Positions 51,282 to 61,800 of a DNA stretch of 64,000 nucleotides are shown here, in pieces. The notes beneath the pieces were generated by a model. The model saw nothing but the letters and a program-made list of their open reading frames with translations, was not told where the DNA came from and searched no databases. The position numbers and the translations under genes were made by a program. Every line of letters begins with the position of its first letter. Position 1 is the first letter of the stretch. The stretch comes from Diprion similis (taxonomy: Eukaryota > Arthropoda > Insecta > Hymenoptera > Diprionidae), in contig NC_060112.1 in assembly GCF_021155765.1 (NCBI RefSeq), positions 18,352,001-18,416,000 on the forward strand, in the 5' to 3' direction.

Positions 51282-51967
51282 TTTTTCACCACCACTGTAT
51301 CGTGCACCAGAAAATTACAACGCCCATTCGCTTAGTCGCCTGTTGACTTTAATCCCGGGCTCGCCTGACGCTTAGGACTAGTAAACTACTTGCCAGCCGC
51401 TTGCCTTTGTTGTGACGAATGAAGATCGTCACTCCGCCCGGCTGCGTTCCTGAACTATTCTTGTTATATCACTTGTTGTATGTGTTGTATCGAATCACAT
51501 TCTATTAGCGCGTTATATCGTTGCCGTGGCAACGAAAACAAATCGCATCCGGCGGGATCGGTGAAGTCGTTTGCACTTCGCCGACTCGCTGTGTTGTGTT
51601 GGTGTTCAATTCATCAGTTTCATTTCGAACTCGTGTGTGTATACTGTGGATAGACTGTAGCATACGTGAGGTTGGTCGAGCGACATGAACGAAACATAAT
51701 GTTAGAGCGTATTTTCTATTATACAATTTAACCCTTGGCTACATTTTGTGCAGTCTGTTGAGATCTATTTTTAAAAGAATATCGTATTAGACGAATTGTG
51801 GATAATAGGATTCGCTTTGAACTTAATTTCACCTCGCAATGTCCGACTTATGTCTTCCGTTTCGAACCTAACCTAACACATGTAAGCGAGTTATCACTAG
51901 TTGATGTTCAGAATTGTGTGCAAGCAAACTGACAATGTACTTATATTTCATTCGTGTTATTTTAGTT
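51282..51967. promoter_or_regulatory. Divergent promoter interval, choline transporter / Hakai
   Basis: 686 bp between the start codons. A splice-acceptor-like sequence (gttattttag) ends two bases before the Hakai ATG, so a non-coding first exon of Hakai probably lies in this interval. No coding feature supported. Confidence 0.5.
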
Positions 51968-53558
51968 ATGGAGGAAGATGGTGCCAAAAGAATGAGGGGC
52001 AGAGCACGAGGAAGAGCCCGTGGCCGTCCCAGGGGGCGAGCTAGGGGCCGTGGAAAAAAAGCTGTCAAGGTACTTATTATAAATGAAAGATGACTGAAAA
52101 ACTGTTATCCTAATAATTAACTGCATTGTAATTTGTCACCCCAGATTATAGAAAGTGATGAAGATGATGTGCCACAAGCAGCTGAGGAAACTCCTATGGA
52201 AACAAGCGGAGCGGAACCTGAACAACAGGAGCCGCAACAAGCTCAGCAACCATCAGTCGAGCAACAATTTGATTTGGAAGCTGATATATCACAGCTAGAA
52301 GCTCCGACTTTTACAACTATAAATCGAGGACCTCCCGAACCAATGTTACGTCTTCGCTGGGATCATAGAGTCAATCTTATCGGTGAAAAAGTCTTAAACC
52401 CGATGATTCATTGCTGCGACAAGTGTCTTAAACCGATCCTTATTTACGGACGTATGGTACGGGTTTGATTATGAGAGAATTTGACAGTATTTCTTCTACT
52501 CATGTAAGGAAGTGATCCTGATAGAAATGAGGCCAAAATTTGACTCATTCATTTGTTGTCTTATTTGGTTTAGATACCTTGCAAGCATGTGTTTTGCTTG
52601 TCCTGTGCTAAAAGAGAGGACAAAGTCTGCCCGAGGTGTATGGAAAAGGTTTCCCGAGTAGAACAGACTGGCCTTGGTACAGTATTTATGTGTACTCATG
52701 GTGGAACTAGGTATGGAAATGCTGGATGTAGAAGAACTTACCTAAGTCAAAGGGATTTACAGGTTTGTTCTTAGTAGGGTTGTTTTTACTTGACACATTA
52801 CACCGATGAGAAGACTCGAAATGGTCTTTGTCAAATGTTCAAGAAATAGCAAGTAAGATATATTTTATTCTTCTCAGGCTCACATCAATCATCGTCATAT
52901 ATCAGCTCCTACTGCGCCAGTTCAAGGATTGCAAGTCGACCAGCAGTACTTGCATTCGAAATCAGAAATGGATACACAAATGACAAAAATCCCCCCAGTT
53001 TCGATACAAAGTAGTAGAATGAAGCAGGTACAATCTCACATGGTTCAGCCAATAATGGGAAATGATCCAAGAGTCAATTCTATGGTGAATCAGCAGCAGG
53101 TTGAACACCGGCAACAGCAACACAGACCGCAGCCCATTATCCCTATGCAAAACTATCAACAAAGCTCTGCCCCACCTCCTACCAATACACCAATGAGGAC
53201 TAATCTAATAACCGTACCCATCCAAGATACCACTATAACTACACATGACATACATAATCAGCAAAATCATCATTATTATCAACCTCCTCCTCCGCCGCAA
53301 GTGAATTACGGAGGCTACAACGTACCTCCTCCTGTTTCTCAAACACAACAGTACTATCCTCAGCCACAGCATCCGTCGCAAGTCACTTACGCCCCACCAC
53401 CTTCGCAGCAGCAGTATGGCCCTTCCAGTTCGACTGCAATAAGACCACCTGCAACTTCATACATGCAAGAACAACAGTACGGCCCTCCGCCTCAGCAGCA
53501 GCAGGCACCTCCGCCGCAACCTCAGTGGACTCAACATCAACAGCAGTTTTATAGATAG
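51968..53558 (+). CDS. Hakai: E3 ubiquitin-protein ligase Hakai (CBLL1 homologue)
   Basis: Exons 51968-52069, 52145-52456, 52574-52762, 52878-53558; 427 residues. Hakai ubiquitinates tyrosine-phosphorylated E-cadherin and in insects and plants is also a stable part of the m6A mRNA-methylation writer complex. Visible in order: an Arg/Gly-rich N-terminus (about 8-30), an acidic Gln/Glu-rich stretch, the RING finger ([23 protein letters not shown]; about 125-165), the HYB phosphotyrosine-binding domain with atypical C2H2 zinc ligands (CTHGG...[19 protein letters not shown]), and a long Gln/Pro/Tyr-rich disordered C-terminus. The zinc ligands of both the RING and the HYB domain are present. The HYB zinc ligands are split between exons 3 and 4. 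The start is the first ATG after a probable 5' untranslated-exon acceptor. Confidence 0.95.
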
Positions 53559-55691
53559 GGATTGAGTCTTTTCTCTTTTTTTTGTTCTGCTCATGTACGG
53601 ACCATCGTCAAAATGACCGCGACAAGATCTACCGTTTAGAAAAAATATGTGTTAATAAAGTTTGAGTGACCTACCGCTATCCACTGTTCAACCTTACAAA
53701 TGCATTTTTCCTTTGCTTCGCGAATGTGTATACGGGTAGCAATATCAAAGAGAATGCCATTTCGGTATACAGTACATTACTCTTAGTATATCAAAATTGA
53801 GTACACTACAAATCGACTACGTTTACACTTTCATATTTTTACAAGCATTCTAGTAGGCTACTAGTGAAAATAATATACATATAAGAATTGGTTGTATTCT
53901 ATTTTTAAATGTTATTTAAGAGCACCTGTACAGAATGACGCAGTTTTTTTTTGATAGTTTTTTTCAGGTAAATTACGATATTTTTGTTTTAATTATACTG
54001 GGAGCTGAATATGTTTTTTAGTCAAATCGAACAAAGACTCCTGCACTACATACACGTTCTCTTACAGTTCGAGTTTATATTGAGTAATCTCGAGCTTAAG
54101 GTTAATAATTTGTACCTACTTTGAAAAAAAGTAAAGAAATTATAATCAGAGAGATATAATATTGTACAGAATGACAGGATGCAATGTATTTACAAAATCA
54201 ATTATATTTAACATTTAAATATATTATATAATATTACTTAAGTTTCTTATCATTTTACCTAGCGAATGTTCATTTATTCACGTAGTATTACCCCAGCCAT
54301 ATACTTTGCAACGCATTGAATTGTATTCTTAGCCTGCAAACGAATCTTTGCTGATTCCAAACATAAAAAATCTTTAGAAGTACAATCCAGCGCTGCATAA
54401 GTATTAGGCCAAGATACTTCATTTTAAAACTTTAATAGTATCTGAAGAACTCATTTATACTATGCATAAAAATAGTTTTTCAATTTGAATCCATCACATA
54501 ATTACTTCGTCTTACATATAACATGTCCAGGTTTCTTGCACCTTGATCCCATTGTATTTCTTTTTACGTGCTTGTGCTCTGTTTCTATCTAAATCAATTG
54601 AAATACTTTCTCTTTTTGGACAAATAATCTGGGCATAACAGTGCACTATGGAGTCCGAATGAATCAGGTCACCCATTTTTATACACACAGGCAAGTCACA
54701 GAATTACAACTTGTCAAATTGAAAAGTTGTCTCTCGTGCAGCGGTGGCTTGTATAAGAACTCCCAACAAATTCTTGTATCATTATACACACACATAACTC
54801 ATTACATGATAATATGTTTGCAGGAAGACAGATATAATCTTTAAAAGGCTGAAAAGAAAAGTGATCAAGTGAATCATTTGGGTTTCAGAATTATTATCCT
54901 TGATTGATGTAATGGGGCATCAGTATTCAATAATTGAAAACCATTCGCTCATTATCTTACAAAGAATAGGCTGATCTCAATGTGTTTGTCCATCCTCACT
55001 TACTATGAGTATGGTATCTGTATACATTTCCGTGTTAGTATGTATTGAAACGACCTTGTACTGGTAATTAGAGTGTGAGGTCACTGAAATGCTTCAAGTG
55101 CAATTCTAACTGTAGGAGACTTGAGATACTACATCACACGGTTGAAGTGAAATTTTCTGTCAGACAGTCCATTAACTCTTGCAGCAACATTTCATAATAA
55201 ACCCAGGTTAATCGTGCAAAATCGATCGTTTTCTCATATGAACTTTGTAAAAGAAGAGCAGCAATAGTACAAATTATAGCAGGAACTTTCTAAGCTTGTT
55301 TCTTCCAAATCTCATTAGAACTTGGTTTAATTTCAATGTAGATGTACGAAATTCATCGACATTTACAATAATAAGAGTACAAGTTTTCAAAGGAAGTCCA
55401 GGCATGAAAAATTCACTGACATATTAAGATTTTCATCAGGTTCGATTAGTTTCCTTGTAAACTCTGTGACTTCCGAATTATTTTGATGAGTGGAAGTCAC
55501 ACTATATTATGTCTGCGCAGTTACTCAGTTTATGAGATTCAATATTCTTAATGAGATTTTAGGATACACATAAACAGAATAACTGACTACCAATTTTGAA
55601 CTTTGTATACCAAATCTTGCACATATGAGATCATTTTGCGAAACCTTTGCCAATTTTTACAATATCATTGAAATCAGTCAATTCTGGGTGA
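53559..55691. other. Convergent intergenic region, Hakai / TMEM115
   Basis: 2.1 kb AT-rich interval with the 3' ends of both genes. Only short ORFs without recognisable domains; no repeat or RNA gene identified. Confidence 0.55.
53654..53659 (+). promoter_or_regulatory. Hakai polyadenylation signal
   Basis: AATAAA 96 bp after the Hakai stop codon. Confidence 0.6.
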
Positions 55692-57408
55692 TCACGTGCT
55701 TGTGGACGGGTGATTGTGTATGTTTACGCTGGTCTGAGGAATTAACGGAGACGCCAGTGGCTTTGGTGTCGTTGATTCGGGAATTGGGATCGATACAGCT
55801 GGGGGAACAGGTGAATGCTTCTTACTTCTATCTGGTTGCCAAGGTTTAGCATGATCCTTACTTAACCTCTCACTAAGAGCTTTTAATGCTATTTGTCTGA
55901 AAACAAACATAGAAACAATAAATGTTGAGAGTAACATTTTTAAGAAATAATTTCTAACTAATTGCTATTTACGTATAGTTTCGAATATTTAATAGGATTT
56001 TATAGTGTTGTTTGCTTTATAGAAATACATGACGAGGTAATGTCAATTTGGTATTAAAAATTCAAGTGTCTTTTTGTCTCATACATACCTACGCCTTTCG
56101 CTGTCGTGAGGATCGATTCCTGGTAAACTGATTACCAGGCCTGGAGGTGCATTTGACATGTCAAATCTGCGAACAACTTTTTTGCAGATACCGACCCGGA
56201 CTAGAAATCCATGTACTGTATTTCCCATAACTGCTATGGGTGGCTGCAATACATTGGGAAAGAAACTGAAAGAAAATTTCGATTGTAGTTGTTACAAGAT
56301 TTGATATTAACTATCTAAGTAATATTTTCATGGTAATATTAAAGCAGTTATGTTTCAATAGCATTCCAATTGTCAAACATAAATGAGAGTTTATCCCAGA
56401 ACAGAAATAGTTTATCATTCTTGATTTCCACCTGGCAAAAGTGAAGTTATCAGCCATATCGCCCCTTGTTCCATTATTGTGTCTCTGATAGAAGCGAAGA
56501 TAAATCCACGAAATGAGAAGACCGCTCAGAAACATTGTTGGATGCGTTCCTTCCAGTAAACCAAGAAGCCAGAGTAGTAGCGCAACGATCCAAACCATCA
56601 GAGGAATATTCCTGTTTGATATTTTCCCTATCGGGGTTTTTACCAAGATGTGATCTGGCATTATCTGTTTCACAGCCACGCTGACGCCTGAAATAAAATA
56701 CATGGTATTTGAATAAATCGTACCAACAATTCTATCTTGATTTGAGGATTTGAGTATACTAATTTTTTTTCTGAATAAGGTCATATTTTTGTGCATCCTA
56801 ACAAACAGATATTGGCACAAAAAAATGATATGTCGGAACATAACCGGAGGTTAATGAGGTTTATTTTACGATAAGATTAAGCATTTGTCTTGAGAGCTAG
56901 AGGTAGACTTTGGATCCTAGTCTGAATACAATCCTCAAGTTCCAATATTTAAAATACCTGCAATATATCCTGTTAACCCGTGAATGTGTATGTCAAATAG
57001 TAGATCAGTGTCATTGGTGCACATGTAGAGGAAGAGATAGAACAGAGCAGATTGAACGGCAACACCAAAATTGACGATAGCAAAGAATGTCATCATTTCC
57101 ATAGCGCCCCACAGGGGTTCTATTAGCTTCCCGCAAAGACCTACGGTGATTATGTCGACGCATACTTCCCAAAAATGTATTTCAAGAAAGCAGAACGTAA
57201 AAGCTGTCCAGATCCAGAATGCAGGTGGTAAAAGATAACCTGGTGTTACACTCAGTATCCGTACAGCCTCCTCAGAGTAAGACAGGCAGTATGAAAACAA
57301 CACGACTACGCATATGAATTTAACACTAGCACTCGTGTTTCCTAATAAGGCTGCGAACTGTTGCCTCAAGTAAGGAATGTTCCTTCCTAATCCTTTTATT
57401 GTTGCCAT
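55692..57408 (-). CDS. TMEM115: Transmembrane protein 115 (Golgi rhomboid-like pseudo-protease)
   Basis: Exons in coding order: 57408-56958, 56687-56432, 56265-56089, 55896-55692; 362 residues (human 351). TMEM115 is a multi-pass Golgi membrane protein with a rhomboid-like fold, reported to bind the COG complex and support Golgi-to-ER transport. Visible: NIPYLRQQFAALL, then membrane segments starting VKFICVVVLFSYCLS, the conserved LSVTPGYLLPPAFWIWTAFT, FCFLEIHFWEVCVDIITVGL, GKLIEPLWGAMEM, the HIHGLTGYIAG segment, YLRFYQRHNNGTRGDMADNF, and the cytosolic tail with ERRRQIALKALSERL and a Pro/Ser-rich end. The start at 57408 gives the usual N-terminus and has a good context (agaaATGg); the same frame is open further 5' with another ATG at 57549, which would add 47 residues. 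The exon-3 donor was placed at gcgtag/gtatgt because it restores the conserved ERRRQ. Confidence 0.92.
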
Positions 57409-58852
57409 TTCTTGAACACTTTTAACCTCTTCAAATCCAGGAGCCAACTTCCCCTCTGATCTGACGTTTGCTCCAACTGGCGCTGCATCCACGGAGTGCT
57501 TTGCTTCGCTGTTATAATCGGTGTGCTCCTTAGAGCGTATACTGTACATGCCCCAAGTGCCCCCAAGGTGTGCTTCTTCCTTCGGCCTCAACCTCGTGGT
57601 TTTATCGGTTGAAAAAGCTGAAGCGCGGCAGACAAGCCAATTAAATTACAGGATTACAGTAGCCCGGAATCTTGATCACGTCCGTAATTTTGGAACTTTA
57701 TAATTTTATCATGTATGTCAGGTATATCGAAGGTTGTCGTATTATTTTCTTCGATATTACTAATTGACTACTATTTTGGATTTGGAATTGTTGGATTTAT
57801 GCCTTTTGTTTACGCTGAGCGTGCTGAAGTCAATTGAAATCACCTCTTATCAATCAAATATGCTGAAAATAATACATGTTGAATTTTTATACATCTGTGT
57901 GTCATATGCCGCTCAAATATCGATGGTAGCGCATATGCATCACTGTTGATCTCGAAGTACTCCATAATCGAAGAACCCTCGAAGTCATGTGTTAATTAAA
58001 CTGATGGCTGCTACTCGAAGTACTTCATACATGAGGTACTTGCCCTACCTAACCTTCAAATTTTGACGTATAGAAAATAGGGAAGGTTGCAATGGCGTTT
58101 AGTTCGTGATAAGTGTAGATCAATATTATATACTGATTTTTATTCGCAGTTTATCCAGACAGTTTATTTTTTCTGTTTTTCGTTGTAAGATTGTTATATG
58201 TTAATTGTGCTGTTTAGTTTTTAATGAAGCTAAAAAACGGATTCAAGAAACAAATATCTTCGGAAATAAGATTCTTGTTGTACAGTAGGTAAAATTTATA
58301 AATAACATGACTTTGCAATGCGTAATTTTGTCACAACTTTGGCTAAATACATACCCTGATTTAACATAAAATATCTTAGCACTCTTTTGTGTTGTCATTT
58401 GGCTTTAGCAGGCATTTTATTATTATCCGCTTATAACTTACTGTAAAATAAATAAGCTGCGTGTTGTTAATTTAAATGGCTTTATGATCGCTCAGCTAGT
58501 CTTACAGATCGTTTTATAGAAAAAGATCTTAATGCCACAAACAAGACTTGTAGCTCACTTAATTCTGAGCTCATGAGCCATTAGCGTTACAAAGGTATAA
58601 ATAGTCATTTAGTTGCCACTAATGACTTTGCGACCAAATCAGCAATATACTAATATCTTTGGACAACACATTTAATACAAAGTAATTGTTTGCTCTACGC
58701 CTGTAATTAAGTAGATCTTGATTAATTGTTGGAATCTGTTATGCTCCAATTCTTATAGCCCATCAGTTTAAAAATTTTCAATGTATAGACATTATTATCA
58801 TTTTACAGATACGATGCTATTAACCTGACGTTCATCAACGTTGAATACTGTA
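57409..58852. promoter_or_regulatory. Divergent promoter interval, TMEM115 / RCC1-repeat gene
   Basis: 1.4 kb between start codons. Contains a near-identical 16-bp pair (57951-57966 and 58014-58029, both with the palindrome gaagtacttc or a one-base variant). An acceptor-like ttttacag near 58801 suggests a non-coding first exon of the downstream gene. No other gene seen. Confidence 0.45.
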
Positions 58853-61800
58853 ATGGCTGGAACTAGAGCTGCGGAAGGTTCACAGTCAACCATAAACCTT
58901 CTCGATGAAAATCTGTTTGAATTGCGCTGTCTACTCAAAGCTGGTGAGATTTGCCACAGTGCCCGGTCTGAGATTGGCAGAAAGCAGCTTTTGGCATTCA
59001 CAACGGGGAATGCTGACTTAGTACTTCATTACCAACCAGATGTTAACTGCCTACCAATCGTCAAGAGAATTCCGTGGTTTCAAGGATCCTACAAACGAAT
59101 CTCGGCCCTCTGTTTCGATCCTTCTGGATCTTGGCTCCTTACCGCTAGTATCGATGGCTCTTTGTATATTGTACCTGCTTTAGCTTTGGTTGATGAAAAC
59201 GTGAGCCTAGATCACAGATGGGCCACAAACGATATTACATCATTCTCTTCACTAAATACTCAGTCTTCATATTCCAGGTAATATCAAAAATCTAGTTAAT
59301 ATTACATAATTATTGATGTCAGATATTTTTTTATCTCCCATTATATTAGAGATTCAACGTGTATCCTTAACACTTTTAATTCATATACAAAAATTGACAC
59401 ATTATCACATTTCTTTTGTATAAACAATAGGCTTTGCATGAAATTAATCAAGTATAACTAATTTGCAGACCTAGTGCATTGGTATGGTGGCAAAGAGTTG
59501 TGGATTGCAGCCATGTTGGTATTATAGGAACAGAACATGGTGAAATTGTGCTCGTTAATCTAGAGAGTGGTTGTCAAGTTGGATTGACGAATGTCAAAGG
59601 GAATGTAACCAACCTTCACATTTGTCAGGATAGCAGTCTTGACGTAGTGTCACTTTTAGTAACAAGCCAAACACACCAACAGTGGAGATTGATTTTGGAA
59701 CAGCGTGCAAATGGTTACGTGTATCCTATGGAAACTGGCAGATCCTTCCGCAGATTCAATCCTCTATTACATTCAAGTGGAGGCCTAAGTGACGAAGTGG
59801 AAACCTTGCCCACCACCAGATCTCGACTTCAAGGACTCAAACAACTTTCTGTTGAGAAACTCGATATACTCAAACAAAAGTTGGCTGACACTAGAAGTCG
59901 TAGTTTAATGGGGTCTTCGACTAGACGCGGTAGGTGGTTAAATATGAAAGATTGAATATTACCAAAGATATTTGGTGTGTTTAGTTAGTAAGTGATGCTT
60001 GAGAATTTCATGTTCTTTCTACGAATGATTCAGCAATTTAACACTAATATGTATGAGTTTATCATGGATTATATTTTATTTTAGACAGCAGCAGTAGTAG
60101 CGGAACTGATGAGACGATTACGGTTGGCCTAAGTAGACATTTTTCAGAGAGAAGAGAAGACTTGTTTAATCCAGAATTAGTACCTCTAGATATGAGTCTT
60201 ACACCCCAGTACACTCGTCAGGGTCAGCATATGTACACCGGTTATCATCCACCAACTAACCTTCTGACTGTAAGAGAAAGTCTATTCCTTTTACTTCTAT
60301 TTATTGACAAATCTCAAAGAAAATTTGAGCTATAATTATTTGTAAATAATTTTACACAGATCCATGAGACCGAAGCTTCTATGGTGCCTCTACATGTTCA
60401 TAAAATGCCATCGTTCTGCCACAGCATATTACTCACTCAGCATCTATTCTATGTAACCGACGTCCATCAAAAATCACTGTCTATTATTTCGTGCCTTTTA
60501 TCTGAAACACGGATCGGTATTGATACTGAGTTTAATCCTGAGTCAGTGATAGGACGATTTTCTTTCGCAAGAAATAATGAAATTATAGACAAAGTGTACA
60601 GAGTAACCGATTTTAAAGTTACAACAACGAAGGATACTAGCGGGAATAGTGAAAATCAGTACGGGCTTCCCAAGAAGGTGGAGGACATCAAAGCAGATAT
60701 TCCCCTTGTCGATACTTGTATAATTGTTACCAATTTTGCTGTATACAAAATCGAAGTCAGGTTTGTGCATTTTAAATACGTGATTTGTTAAATTGCAATT
60801 TCGTCATTGGTCACATTCAGTTAAATACTTTGGTCTTGTCTCAATGTACTTTGAGAGCTCAACTATTTTGTACAACGTATTTAACAGGAGACCATTGCTG
60901 TCAGTTTTTATGGATCTAGTTTTAAAACACAAGGAATTAGAAAAAGCAGAAAGATTGGCAGTAGTTTTTGGAATGAATCTACAACATCTGTTGGAAAGTG
61001 CGGGAGATATACTTTTGTCCAATAAAGAATTTTCGAGGGCTATTGTCTTGTATAAATTGTCAAGGGTAAGTGTACTGCCAATAATAAATAGAAAAACAAT
61101 TTACATATATATTTTGTCCTGACATACCATCTATCATTGGGTTGCAGTGTCGATTGTTGAAAAGTGTCCTCAAATTTGCATCGGCTGGGCATACAACAGA
61201 ATTACTCAGTTATATTACTGGCTGCTTAGTTCCACCATCGGTCATAGAGTTATCAGTGGCAACCAGAACGCATTTGTCTAATTTGTGTGTCATGGCATTT
61301 ACGGAATTGACTTTACGAGCCTCTGCGCTACAATCTAATCAAATTCACAAACAATTTTCGTAAGTATCAAAAAAATTTCTGTGATGAGTTTCTAATTCAC
61401 AATTATTGCTCATTTATTTTTAATTACTGTCATATTTCTAATGCAGTATATCTCTCTTCATAGAAATTTTTTAGCTTCAAATACTTTTTATGACGAAGGT
61501 CTAGCAGTGAATGTCGCAGGACGAACTGGGCTGTGGGAGGTTTTACAGCAGTTAGCCACACAGAGGGGCCTTTATTATCAAGTTCTAGAACTTCTTATGA
61601 AGGTTGTCCGTTCACTAAATTTAAGTTCCTCTCAGCCTGCACATCATCAACTCGACTGTATGTTGAAAAAAATTAAATTAACACATCTTATGGCTACAAA
61701 CACATTTTTTCTCACTGTTTTATTAATTTCAGCTGGCTTATTAATGTGTCTAAGTGAATCAGGATTAATTCAAGCAATGCTGGTATCTCCAAATCTAGCC

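Noticed and set aside
51505-51726. 73-codon minus-strand ORF between the choline transporter and Hakai
   Set aside because: Begins at TTG, not ATG, has no domain and lies in a divergent promoter interval.
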